Position numbers and translations under genes: made by a program. 58,833 nt of DNA from CG1-02-35-72 sp045046885 (GTDB taxonomy: Bacteria > Bacteroidota > Bacteroidia > Flavobacteriales > Flavobacteriaceae): NCBI GenBank assembly GCA_045046885.1, contig JASFYX010000051.1, positions 1-58,833 of the forward strand. The letters are read 5' to 3'. The notes beneath the pieces were generated by a model that saw nothing but the letters and a program-made list of their open reading frames with translations, did no database searches and was not told where the DNA came from. This document shows, piece after piece, positions 33,591 to 42,330 of the stretch. Position 1 is the first letter of the stretch. The number at the start of each line of letters is the position of its first letter.

Positions 33591-35717
33591 CTATTTATTA
33601 TGTGTAATAATGTAATCTAAAACCTTTTTCATTAAATGCGCACGATCTACACCTCTAACATTATGAGGGTACATAGGATAGGTAAAAAAGTCAACTTGTT
33701 TTTTGTTATTTATAAAACTTTGCAATAATGTCATTGTGTGTTGTGGCACCACAGTAGCATCTACACTGCCTATAATTTCTAATAAATAACCGTTGAGATT
33801 TTTTACATAATTGTGAACTTTCGATTTTTCAAAACCCGCTTCATTATCTTGCCAACGATCCATATAACGCTCGCCATACATTATTTCGTACCATTTCCAG
33901 TTAGTTACAGGACCTCCTGCAACGGCAGTTGTAAAAACGCCAGGATGTCTTAACATAAGCGAATTGGTCATAAATCCGCCATAACTCCAACCGTGAACAG
34001 CCAACCTGTTGGCATCTACATACGCCAACGATTTTAAATAATCTACACCCACTAATTGATCTGCCATTTCGGCTTCGCCCAATTGTCTATGTATAACACT
34101 TTCAAAAGCAAATCCGCGAGAAGCAGAACCACGATTGTCTAAAGTAAATAGTATATAATCTTTTTCGGCAGCCATCCATTGCATCCAAAGATTAGAACCG
34201 CCTAACCATCTATTTGTAACCAATTGTGCGCGTGGACCGCCATAAACATAAACTAAAACAGGATATTTTTTTTGATCATCAAAATGGGCTGGTTTTATGA
34301 TTCTTCCGTACAAATCACTACCGTCTTCTGCTTTTAAAGTAATAAATTCTGTTGTGCCTAATTGATAATTTTTAATGGGATTTTTAGAAGTATAAATACT
34401 TACTTCTTTACCTTTTTTAAGGGATTTTCTTTTTATAACGCTAGGAATTTTAAGACTTGAATAACTGTCTAAAATGTAATTGCCATTATCGCTTAATTTC
34501 ACAGTGTGCGTACCGGGTTCTTTAGTTAAAAGGATTGTCTTGCCACTTTTTAAGTTAATTTTAAAAGATTTGGTTTCTCTGGCATCTGTCCCCGTTCCAG
34601 ATATAATTACATTTTTACCACTTTTATCAAAACCAAGAATATTTTTAATGACCCATTTAAAGTGGGTGAGTTGTTTTTTAAGTTTACTATTAGTGTTGTA
34701 CACATACAAATTCATAAAGCCATCACGTTCACTTAACCAAAGAAATTCTGTATTGCTATTTGGTAAGAATACCGCTGTATGTTCTGGCTCTACCCATTTG
34801 TCATTTTGTTCTTCGAAAAGGGTTTTTACTTTTTTTCCTGAAGCTACATCGTACATATTAAACCACATATGATTTTGATTGCGATTTACTTCGGCTAAAA
34901 ACACATATTTTTCATCGGGAGACCAAGATAGATTTGTTAAATAATGTTCGTCTGAAGTATCTATATCCAAATAGAGGACGCTATTGCTCTTTACAGAATA
35001 AATCCCTGCTTTCGGAATTTCGCTGCCCATCCCATTCATGGGGTATTTAATGTATTTTAAAGTGGCTGGCGTGGTAGTTACATCTACCAAAGGATAATTA
35101 GTTACATTACTTTCGTCTTTTTGATAGAAGGCTAATTTGTTTCCCATTGGACTCCAAAAAGTACCCTTTGTAATGCCCATTTCTGAACGCGCAATGGCTT
35201 GACCCGAAACAATATTTTTATCTTTAAAAGTAGTCACAGCAATTTTTGGATTGCTAGAAGTGGCTATGTATAGATTATTTTCTACGGTGTAAGCAATGGT
35301 ATTTGTTGCCGAATTAAAATCGTTATTTTGGGCGTTTGTAGGGTATTTAATTTTATTTGAAATAGTTTTATTTAGATAATTATAAGTTATCATTGCATTG
35401 TTATGCGTAAAAGAAACCTCTTTTGCAGTAAGTTTAGAAAAAGTATAAGGCATCCGCTTTAAAGTAGGAATTGCTTCTTGCAAATTGCTTAAACTAAATA
35501 GTGTTGCATTTTTTAAAAGATTATAATTTACTATAACATTGTTGTTTTCTGTTACAATAAAGTCATCAGTACCACTAATCCATTGTAATGATTTTTGTGT
35601 GGGATACAAGCCTTTAGCATTACCCAACACAGCATTTTCAAGGTTTAAATGTTTTACTTCTTGTGCAGTTGAAAAAGTGATGGTAAATAAGAGTAGAATA
35701 CGGATGATATTTTTCAT
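33591..35717 (-). CDS. S9 family prolyl dipeptidyl peptidase (DPP-IV-like)
   Basis: A 708-residue periplasmic or surface peptidase (start ATG 35717, giving a signal peptide ending at FSTAQ; the open frame reaches 35750). Residues about 30-460 form the DPP-IV beta-propeller (WSPDEKYVFLAEVNR, FLWLSERDGF), and about 470-708 the alpha/beta hydrolase with nucleophile Ser578 in GWSYGGF, Asp653 in GSVDATV and His694 in DRAH. It removes X-Pro or similar dipeptides from peptide N-termini, feeding amino-acid uptake. All triad residues are present. It flanks the accessory island and probably belongs to the core genome. Confidence 0.92.
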   Translation of the reverse strand: MKNIIRILLLFTITFSTAQEVKHLNLENAVLGNAKGLYPTQKSLQWISGTDDFIVTENNNVIVNYNLLKNATLFSLSNLQEAIPTLKRMPYTFSKLTAKEVSFTHNNAMITYNYLNKTISNKIKYPTNAQNNDFNSATNTIAYTVENNLYIATSSNPKIAVTTFKDKNIVSGQAIARSEMGITKGTFWSPMGNKLAFYQKDESNVTNYPLVDVTTTPATLKYIKYPMNGMGSEIPKAGIYSVKSNSVLYLDIDTSDEHYLTNLSWSPDEKYVFLAEVNRNQNHMWFNMYDVASGKKVKTLFEEQNDKWVEPEHTAVFLPNSNTEFLWLSERDGFMNLYVYNTNSKLKKQLTHFKWVIKNILGFDKSGKNVIISGTGTDARETKSFKINLKSGKTILLTKEPGTHTVKLSDNGNYILDSYSSLKIPSVIKRKSLKKGKEVSIYTSKNPIKNYQLGTTEFITLKAEDGSDLYGRIIKPAHFDDQKKYPVLVYVYGGPRAQLVTNRWLGGSNLWMQWMAAEKDYILFTLDNRGSASRGFAFESVIHRQLGEAEMADQLVGVDYLKSLAYVDANRLAVHGWSYGGFMTNSLMLRHPGVFTTAVAGGPVTNWKWYEIMYGERYMDRWQDNEAGFEKSKVHNYVKNLNGYLLEIIGSVDATVVPQHTMTLLQSFINNKKQVDFFTYPMYPHNVRGVDRAHLMKKVLDYIITHNK

Positions 35718-35826
35718 GATTAAGAAATTTATTTCTTCAAAAATAAGCAATTAATCAGTCATTTTTTTGACAATACTCAGATAAAATACTTTTAGAAAAT
35801 AAATTTTAGAACTGTGTTAAACAACA

Positions 35827-35904
35827 GATAATAAAGAAGCCGACTTTAAACATTCTCACGACTTTTTTAAAGATGTTAAAGGTAAAAATCCCGATTTAGG
35901 ATAA
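35827..35904 (+). pseudogene. degraded 3' end of a second acyltransferase gene
   Basis: The plus strand reads 25 codons plus TAA, with EADFKH, FFK-VKGK and a Pro-acidic-Leu-Gly end. This is clearly homologous to the last 25 residues of the acyltransferase at 22369-22908 (EADFKHFYKFFKGVKGKKPELG). An in-frame TAA at 35818-35820 and the absence of any further homologous frame upstream show that only the tail remains. Both DNA and protein differ from the intact copy, so this is an old duplicate or paralog, not a recent repeat. Confidence 0.75.
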
Positions 35905-35928
35905 GACCTTGTATCAAAGAAAATATAC

Positions 35929-37221
35929 TTACTCTTTTAATACAGGTTTTAATTGACTTAATTTTCCGTCAATATTATCGGGAATATTGATATCTAATAT
36001 TTCACACATTAAAGGGTAGATATGAATATTCTTTACAGACGGAATTATAAGACCTGTTTTAAAAGCCGGACCATTGGCATAAAATATGCCGTGCATATCT
36101 TTGTTTATAGGGTCAAATCCGTGTTCGCCTAAAACTGTTTTACCCGATTTTTTCATTCTAGCCAGTCTTCTAGAACTCAAAAAGTAATAGTGATTATCAG
36201 GTATAATTTGTACAGATCCCCAATCTTTATTCTGAGGTGTGTATTCAAAACCGGGGGTATCGGCTGTTCTGTAAACTTTAAAATTGTGTTCTTTCTGTTT
36301 TAAAAATTGCAGAACAGTTGCTATTTTAACACCTTTTTTAGGATGAATATTTACAATAGCCCCATTGTTTATAGTTGTGTATAAACTGTCGTTTTTTAAA
36401 GTCTCCACAGCCATAAAATTAGTAGCGGGTAAAGTTGTCATACCGTGGTCTGAAACTACTATGATGTTAACGGGAAGTTCTGAAGCCTTGGCACCGTCAA
36501 ATAAAGCCCCTAAGTGCTTGTCTAAACTGAATAAGGCACTTTTTATTTTATCTTCATTATCAGGACTGTATTTATGGCCTGTATCATCCATATCAGAAAA
36601 ATACATGGTAATTAAATGCGGTCTTTTTTCTGCCGGTAGAGCCAACCATTTTAAAGCTTGGGTAACACGGTCTTCATTTTTTACTTTGCCGTCATATCTA
36701 TAATAATAAGTGGGTCTTAAACCTTGAATATCGGCTTCAGAGCCTACAAAGAAATAACTGGCAGTAACCATTCCGGCTTTGTCTGCCTGTACCCAAATAG
36801 GCGTACCACCATAAAAACTGCCATCCTCTACTGTTTCGCGTTTTCCTATACTATAAAATGCTTTCTTTTTATAACTGTAAAACGTATTGCCTACAATACC
36901 GTTTTTATCAGGATACATACCTGTGGCTATGGTATAGTGATTGGGGAAAGTTTTAGAAGGAAAAGAGGGTATTAATGAGGCGGCTTTCACACCATTTTCA
37001 ATAAATTTACTCAAATGAGGTGGCTTGTATTTAGCTACATAATCCCAACGAAAACCATCGAGTGATACCAATATCAGATATGGTTTTTTAAGAACCTCTT
37101 TTGAGTTGGTAAGGGGTGTAATAGGTTTTGGCGTTACCTTGGTCTTACAAGATGTTAAACTCAATGTACTTATTACTAAAATAAGACCGTAGATAAAATA
37201 TTTTTTAAGGAGTTGTATCAT
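35929..37221 (-). CDS. lipoprotein ectonucleotide pyrophosphatase/phosphodiesterase (alkaline phosphatase superfamily)
   Basis: A 430-residue protein with lipobox LTSC (Cys25). The two-metal catalytic site is recognisable: Asp54 in SLDGFRWDY, nucleophile Thr90 in SFPSKTFPNHYTIATG, DMDDTGHKYSPD near 213, SDHGMT near 257 and GEHGFD near 365. These are the NPP family signatures. It likely hydrolyses nucleotides, nucleotide sugars or phosphodiesters on the periplasmic face or cell surface. Intact and of normal length. Degraded gene tails lie on both sides. Confidence 0.92.
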   Translation of the reverse strand: MIQLLKKYFIYGLILVISTLSLTSCKTKVTPKPITPLTNSKEVLKKPYLILVSLDGFRWDYVAKYKPPHLSKFIENGVKAASLIPSFPSKTFPNHYTIATGMYPDKNGIVGNTFYSYKKKAFYSIGKRETVEDGSFYGGTPIWVQADKAGMVTASYFFVGSEADIQGLRPTYYYRYDGKVKNEDRVTQALKWLALPAEKRPHLITMYFSDMDDTGHKYSPDNEDKIKSALFSLDKHLGALFDGAKASELPVNIIVVSDHGMTTLPATNFMAVETLKNDSLYTTINNGAIVNIHPKKGVKIATVLQFLKQKEHNFKVYRTADTPGFEYTPQNKDWGSVQIIPDNHYYFLSSRRLARMKKSGKTVLGEHGFDPINKDMHGIFYANGPAFKTGLIIPSVKNIHIYPLMCEILDINIPDNIDGKLSQLKPVLKE

Positions 37222-37293
37222 GATTGCATTTTTTCATTGGTTTGGATACCAAAGGTAAAGATTAGAATTGAAATGATAACTAAATGTTTGTAA

Positions 37294-37485
37294 TTCTGTA
37301 GACTCAGCACTTTACCCCAAGATAAAAAGTGGATTGATTCTAGAAATAATAACGAATATGATGTTTCTTTACCTAAATATATTAGGCATTTCATTCATCA
37401 TCCGGAGAATAATTTAAATAGAAAATATACTGATGTGCAATTAAAAAAGGCGATTAAAATATTAAGAAAAATAAAAATTAATTGA
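37294..37485 (+). pseudogene. C-terminal remnant of a lost gene, possibly an AAA-type ATPase
   Basis: An open frame of 63 codons without a start codon ends in TGA at 37483-37485, overlapping the convergent HAD gene by 8 bp. It contains KWIDSRNNNEYDV, LPKYIRHFIHHPEN and YTDVQLKKAIKILRKI, which read like real protein. I associate the IHHPEN-type ending with C-termini of some defence-related AAA ATPases, but from memory and without certainty. In-frame TAA at 37291-37293 closes it upstream. The gap between the flanking genes is otherwise empty. Confidence 0.5.
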
Positions 37486-38098
37486 AAATAACCCCAAACT
37501 TTTCTAACCCTTCCTTCAACTGCTCCGCACTCTTAAAATGAATGGCCTGTAAGTCTACGGCTTGTGCGCCCTTAATATTGCCTAAATTATCGTCTATAAA
37601 TAGTGCTTTTGAGGCTTTTATATTAAAACGGCTGAGACATAATTCGTAAATTTCTTTATGGGGTTTGACCATTTTTTCTACACCTGAAACCAAGATACCT
37701 TCAAACAGTTTTAAAAAGTCAAAACGTTCTAGGGCTATATGAAAAGTTTCGGCATTCCAATTAGTCAAAGCGTATAAGCGGTATTTTTTAGAGGCTTTTA
37801 ATTGTTTTAAAATAGTAACGGTTTCTGGGATATCTCCTTTGAGCATATCGGGCCAGCGGTCGTAAAAAATGCGAATCCATTTTTCGTATTGTGGATATTG
37901 GGTTACCAATTCTTCGGTGGCTGTTGCCATCAACTTCCCTGCATCTTGTTGCAGGTTCCAATCTGAGGTACAGATAGTGTTTAAAAACCACGCCACTTTT
38001 TTAGTGTCGCCTTTAAATACTTCGTCGTAAACATATTCGGGTTTCCAATCGACCAACACACCGCCTAAATCGAATATAATAGTGTCAATTTTAGCCAT
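37478..38098 (-). CDS. HAD-family phosphatase (YihX-like)
   Basis: A 206-residue HAD hydrolase: motif I DLGGVLVDW (nucleophile Asp11), motif II LTNWN near 115, the KPHKEIY lysine near 145 and motif III FIDDNLGNIKGA near 167. The helical cap between motifs I and II is of the small C1 type. YihX relatives dephosphorylate sugar phosphates such as alpha-glucose-1-phosphate. It starts 1 bp after prfB and is probably co-transcribed with it. Confidence 0.88.
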   Translation of the reverse strand: MAKIDTIIFDLGGVLVDWKPEYVYDEVFKGDTKKVAWFLNTICTSDWNLQQDAGKLMATATEELVTQYPQYEKWIRIFYDRWPDMLKGDIPETVTILKQLKASKKYRLYALTNWNAETFHIALERFDFLKLFEGILVSGVEKMVKPHKEIYELCLSRFNIKASKALFIDDNLGNIKGAQAVDLQAIHFKSAEQLKEGLEKFGVIFN

Positions 38099-38099
38099 A

Positions 38100-39185
38100 C
38101 TAATTGCTGTTCATCATTAAATAAGCTTTTATAAAAGCGTCAATATCACCATTCATAACAGCGTCAACTTGAGCCGTTTCACAGCCTGTACGGACGTCCT
38201 TAACCAGTTTGTACGGATGCATGACGTAATTGCGTATCTGTGAGCCGAATTCAATATTCTTTTTATTCGCTTCAATATCATCGCGTTTAGCACGTTGTTT
38301 TTGGAGTTCAATTTCGTACAATTGTGATTTAAGCATTTGCATAGCCTTTTCGCGATTTTCTAACTGTGAGCGGGTTTCTGAATTCACAACCATAATGCCC
38401 GAAGGTTTATGCCTTAAAATAGCTTTGGTTTCTACCTTGTTAACATTCTGTCCGCCGGCACCGCCCGAACGGGCAAAGTCCCATGTAATGTCGGCTGGAT
38501 TGATATTGATTTCTATACTGTCATCGGCCAAAGGATACACATACACCGACGCAAAACTGGTATGACGCTTGGCGTTGCTGTCAAAAGGGGAGATGCGCAC
38601 CAAACGATGCACACCATTTTCGCCTTTTAAATAACCAAAGGCATATGCGCCTTCTATTTCAATAGTTACAGTTTTAATACCTGCTGTATCACCTTCCTGA
38701 TAATTGAGCTCTTTGACTTTAAAATTTTGTTTGTCGCACCACATGAGATACATGCGCAAGAGCATTTGTGCCCAATCGCAACTTTCTGTGCCACCGGCTC
38801 CAGCTGTAATTTGTAAAACCGCACTTAAATTATCACCCTCATCTGACAACATGTTTTTAAATTCCAAATTTTCTAAGCGCTCTAAAGTGCTGTTATAAAG
38901 GGATTCTAATTCATCGGCAGTGGCTTCGCTGGCTTTAAAAAAATCGTAAATAATCTGTAAATCGTCACTGGCTGTTACCAGTGCTTCATAATCTTCTACC
39001 CATTTTTTGGTTTCTCTTATGCTACGCATTAAAACTTCTGCTTTTTTTGGCTTATTCCAAAAATCGGGATTAGAAGCTGTTTCTTCGTCATTACTGATAG
39101 CTATTTTTTTGGCTTCTATATTTAGATAAGACTTTAATTTTTCAACACGTGTTGACAGGTCTTTTAGTTGTTCGTGTGTAATCAT
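38100..39185 (-). CDS. prfB: peptide chain release factor 2
   Basis: A 361-residue RF2 that ends translation at UAA and UGA. The stop-codon recognition motif SPF is in RISPFDSNAKRH near 200, and the peptidyl-hydrolysis motif GGQ is in GGAGGQNVNKVE near 240. The frame is open from the first ATG: where many bacteria carry an in-frame UGA with programmed +1 frameshift (after about 25 codons), this gene reads SYLNIEAKK without interruption. The frameshift autoregulation is therefore absent here. Confidence 0.95.
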   Translation of the reverse strand: MITHEQLKDLSTRVEKLKSYLNIEAKKIAISNDEETASNPDFWNKPKKAEVLMRSIRETKKWVEDYEALVTASDDLQIIYDFFKASEATADELESLYNSTLERLENLEFKNMLSDEGDNLSAVLQITAGAGGTESCDWAQMLLRMYLMWCDKQNFKVKELNYQEGDTAGIKTVTIEIEGAYAFGYLKGENGVHRLVRISPFDSNAKRHTSFASVYVYPLADDSIEININPADITWDFARSGGAGGQNVNKVETKAILRHKPSGIMVVNSETRSQLENREKAMQMLKSQLYEIELQKQRAKRDDIEANKKNIEFGSQIRNYVMHPYKLVKDVRTGCETAQVDAVMNGDIDAFIKAYLMMNSN

Positions 39186-39282
39186 AGATAGGACAAAAAT
39201 ACGCTTATTCTTTAATTATTTAATGCTTTTTTAGGACAGATAAGCTCAAATTTTCTAAATTAGTGCGCTCAAACCTAAACTC

Positions 39283-40380
39283 ATGAAAAAATACCTCCTT
39301 ATTTTACTGGCTTTAGCCTTGATGTCTTGTCAGCAAAAGCCTCAAGAAAATCTAACCAAAACCATACCTCAAAAAAAGTTTCATCTTAGTTTAACACAAG
39401 CTACCCGATTAGCAAAATTACCTATTAAATGTGTTGATAATGAATATCCTAATAAACTGGGGCAGACTTTAGGGTCAGCCGACGATATTAAAAATCCCAA
39501 GACTTTACACCCTGCTTTTTATGGTTGTTTTGATTGGCATTCTGCGGTGCATGGTCATTGGTCTATGGTGAAATTATTAAAGGAGTTTCCCAATTTAAAG
39601 GCGGCGTCAACATTGAGAGAAAAGTTAAAAACCAATCTTACAAAAGAAAATATTCTAATCGAAGTGGCTTATTTTAAAGGCAAGCACAACGGCTCTTATG
39701 AGCGGACTTATGGTTGGGCGTGGTTGCTTAAATTGGCCGAAGAATTACACACGTGGGATGACCCCTTGGCACGACAATTAGAAAGTAATTTACAACCTTT
39801 AACGGCTGTTATAGTAGATAAATTTATCACATTTTTACCAAAACTGAATTATCCTATCCGTGTAGGCGAACACCCAAATACGGCATTTGGTTTGTCTTTT
39901 GCATACGATTATGCCCAAACTGTAAAGGATGAAAAATTAAAATCGGCTATAGACAAGCGGGCACGCGATTTTTATTTAAACGATAAAAATGGCCCTTTGA
40001 GCTGGGAACCTAATGGTTTCGATTTTTTGTCACCCTGCTTAGAAGAGGTCGATTTAATGCGTAAAGTCTTGCCTAAAGCTGAATTTAAACCTTGGCTCAA
40101 AGGATTTTTACCCTCAATTGTTAAACCCGATTTTACTTTAGAAGTGGGTAAAGTGTCTGATAGGAGTGATGGCAAATTGGTGCATTTAGATGGTTTAAAT
40201 TTTAGCCGGGCGTGGTGCTTGTACGGTTTGGCCAATCAGTATCCCGAATACGGTTACTTATCTGATTTAGCTACAAAACACTTGGCTAACAGTTTGCCAA
40301 ACGTTGTGGGCGACCATTATGAAGGAGGTCATTGGTTGGGCTCTTTTGCTATTTACGCTTTAAATGCCGCTAAAAAATGA
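39283..40380 (+). CDS. DUF2891 family lipoprotein
   Basis: A 365-residue protein with lipobox LMSC (Cys16). The rest matches DUF2891, a predicted alpha/alpha-barrel glycosidase-like or epimerase-like fold: HPAFYGCFDWHSAVHGHW near 75-95, ERTYGWAWLLKLAEEL near 135, HPNTAFGLSFAYDYA near 198 and GDHYEGGHWLGSFAIYAL at the end. Biochemical function is unknown. In other genomes I recall DUF2891 genes near 5-oxoproline or pyroglutamyl-peptide genes, which agrees with the operon here. Its stop overlaps the start of the Nramp-like gene (ATGA). Confidence 0.82.
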   Translation: MKKYLLILLALALMSCQQKPQENLTKTIPQKKFHLSLTQATRLAKLPIKCVDNEYPNKLGQTLGSADDIKNPKTLHPAFYGCFDWHSAVHGHWSMVKLLKEFPNLKAASTLREKLKTNLTKENILIEVAYFKGKHNGSYERTYGWAWLLKLAEELHTWDDPLARQLESNLQPLTAVIVDKFITFLPKLNYPIRVGEHPNTAFGLSFAYDYAQTVKDEKLKSAIDKRARDFYLNDKNGPLSWEPNGFDFLSPCLEEVDLMRKVLPKAEFKPWLKGFLPSIVKPDFTLEVGKVSDRSDGKLVHLDGLNFSRAWCLYGLANQYPEYGYLSDLATKHLANSLPNVVGDHYEGGHWLGSFAIYALNAAKK

Positions 40381-41594
40381 AGACTTTTAAACTAGGCCCC
40401 GCTACTTTGGTCACTGCCGCTTTTATAGGACCGGGTACGGTCACATTGTGTTCTTTGGCAGGGGCGCAATATGGTTATGTATTGCTGTGGACAATGGTTT
40501 TATCGGTTGTAATTACCATAGTATTGCAAAATATGGCAGCTAAGCTTGGGCTGCTCACACAAAAGGGTTTGGCAAGTATTATTAAAGATGAATTTAAAAC
40601 ACCTTTTCTAAAAATAAGTGCTGTGATTTTAATTATTGCGGCTATTGTTGTGGGTAATACAGCTTATGAAGCCGGCAATATAAGTGGCGGTATGTTAGGC
40701 TTGTCGGCTATTTTTCCCAACAGTACAATGACTGTGGGGGGTGTAAGCGTCAATTATCAAAGTCTTTTAATTGGTGTGATTGCTTTTGTCCTTTTATGGT
40801 TTGGTAATCATAAGATTTTAGAAAAAAGTCTTATCGGATTGGTGCTTTTAATGAGCACTGCTTTTATAATAACAATGCTTATAAGCAAACCCGATTTAGG
40901 TGCTATTTTTAAAGGTCTATTGTGGCCTAAATTTCCTAAAAATAGTTTGTTAACCATCATCGGTTTGGTAGGGACAACCGTTGTGCCTTATAACTTATTT
41001 CTTCACGCCGCTTTGGTAAAAGATAAATGGCACAGTCCATCTGATTTAAAATTCCTCACAAAAGACACTTTTGTAGCTGTTATTTTAGGAGGCATAATTT
41101 CGGCTGCTATTATTATTACAGCTGCTGGTTCGGGTTTACATAACATTACCAATGCTGCCGATTTGGCTAAAGGGATGACACCCCTATTTGGATCGTTTGC
41201 TACCACTATTTTAGGTATTGGTTTGTTTGCAGCAGGGATTACTTCAGCCATAACAGCACCTTTGGCGGCTGCTTATGTATTTACCAATTGCTTTGGGTGG
41301 GAATCTGATTTAAAAGCCCCCAAATTTCGCGCTGTTTGGATTTTTATTTTACTCATTGGTGTTGTGTTTTCATCCATCGGTTTTAAACCGATAGAAATTA
41401 TAAAATTCGCCCAAGTGGCTAATGGTATTTTACTACCTATTATGGCTGTTTTTTTACTGTGGCTGTCTAATAAAACATCACTTTTAGGCACGTATAAAAA
41501 TACCAAGACACACAATATACTCTCTGTGGTAATTGTGATGATAATTATATTTTTAAGTGTAAAAAGTTTGATTAAAATTATAAGTCATTTGTAA
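40377..41594 (+). CDS. Nramp-related (YcsG-like) transporter lacking the metal-binding motifs
   Basis: A 405-residue membrane protein with about eleven helices and overall Nramp resemblance (GPATLVTAAFIGPG start; NLFLHAALV in helix 6). The canonical metal ligands are changed: helix 1 DPGN is GPGT (Gly18-Pro-Gly-Thr21), and helix 6 MPHN-type is VPYN (203-206). It is therefore unlikely to be a manganese or iron carrier. It sits between DUF2891 and pxpA, overlapping both (ATGA and TAATG), as ycsG does next to ycsF in Bacillus. Uptake of 5-oxoproline or a related small organic acid is the best inference. Confidence 0.82.
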   Translation: MKTFKLGPATLVTAAFIGPGTVTLCSLAGAQYGYVLLWTMVLSVVITIVLQNMAAKLGLLTQKGLASIIKDEFKTPFLKISAVILIIAAIVVGNTAYEAGNISGGMLGLSAIFPNSTMTVGGVSVNYQSLLIGVIAFVLLWFGNHKILEKSLIGLVLLMSTAFIITMLISKPDLGAIFKGLLWPKFPKNSLLTIIGLVGTTVVPYNLFLHAALVKDKWHSPSDLKFLTKDTFVAVILGGIISAAIIITAAGSGLHNITNAADLAKGMTPLFGSFATTILGIGLFAAGITSAITAPLAAAYVFTNCFGWESDLKAPKFRAVWIFILLIGVVFSSIGFKPIEIIKFAQVANGILLPIMAVFLLWLSNKTSLLGTYKNTKTHNILSVVIVMIIIFLSVKSLIKIISHL

Positions 41595-42325
41595 TGCGCA
41601 TTGATATTAATTGCGATTTGGGTGAGGGGATAGGCAACGATGCTTTGCTTATGCCTTTAATAAGTTCTTGCAATATTGCCTGTGGTGGTCATGCGGGAGA
41701 TACGCAAACTATGTTTAATACGTTGACATTAGCAAAAGAAAACAACGTTAAAATTGGGGCGCATCCTTCCTTTCCGGATAGAGAAAATTTTGGAAGAAAA
41801 CACATAGAAATAAGTTCGAAGAATCTATCTGAAAGCATTTACAATCAAATAATTAATTTAAATATTGAGGCCCAAAAATTAGATTTAAAAATTCATCATA
41901 TAAAACCACACGGCGCTTTGTATAATGTGTCTTGTGTTGATGTAGACATAGCTTCAGTTGTAATTAAAGCCATAAAAAAAACAGGTCTGAATGTTGGTGT
42001 GTATGCCCCTTATAAATCGGCATTAGCACTGGAGGCTGCTAAAGAAAATATTAAGCTCATATACGAAGCTTTCTTAGACAGACGTTATAATAAAGACGGA
42101 AGTCTGGTTTCGAGAACTCATAATAAAGCTTTGATAACACAAGCTGATGAAATTTTTGAGCAGTTTTACAGTATTGTCAGGCATCAAAAACTGACCTGTA
42201 TAACAGGAGAAAGCATAACTGTTAAAGCCGAAACTTTTTGTATTCATGGCGACAATAAAAAGGCTGTAAATATTTTAGAGTATTTGTACAAACAGTGCAT
42301 AGAACACAATATAACGATTAACTAA
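41594..42325 (+). CDS. pxpA: 5-oxoprolinase subunit A
   Basis: A 243-residue LamB/YcsF family protein, DINCDLGEGIGND at the N-terminus, SCNIACGGHAGD near 28, GAHPSFPDRENFGR near 53 and HHIKPHGALYN near 100, the metal-binding and catalytic segments of the family. PxpA, with PxpB and PxpC, opens 5-oxoproline to glutamate with ATP hydrolysis. The ATG overlaps the stop of the transporter gene by one base. Length is slightly below the usual 245-255. Confidence 0.93.
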   Translation: MRIDINCDLGEGIGNDALLMPLISSCNIACGGHAGDTQTMFNTLTLAKENNVKIGAHPSFPDRENFGRKHIEISSKNLSESIYNQIINLNIEAQKLDLKIHHIKPHGALYNVSCVDVDIASVVIKAIKKTGLNVGVYAPYKSALALEAAKENIKLIYEAFLDRRYNKDGSLVSRTHNKALITQADEIFEQFYSIVRHQKLTCITGESITVKAETFCIHGDNKKAVNILEYLYKQCIEHNITIN

Positions 42326-42330
42326 CCTCT

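Noticed and set aside
40377..41594. Manganese transporter MntH
   Set aside because: The DPGN and helix 6 metal motifs are not conserved, and the operon is for 5-oxoproline.
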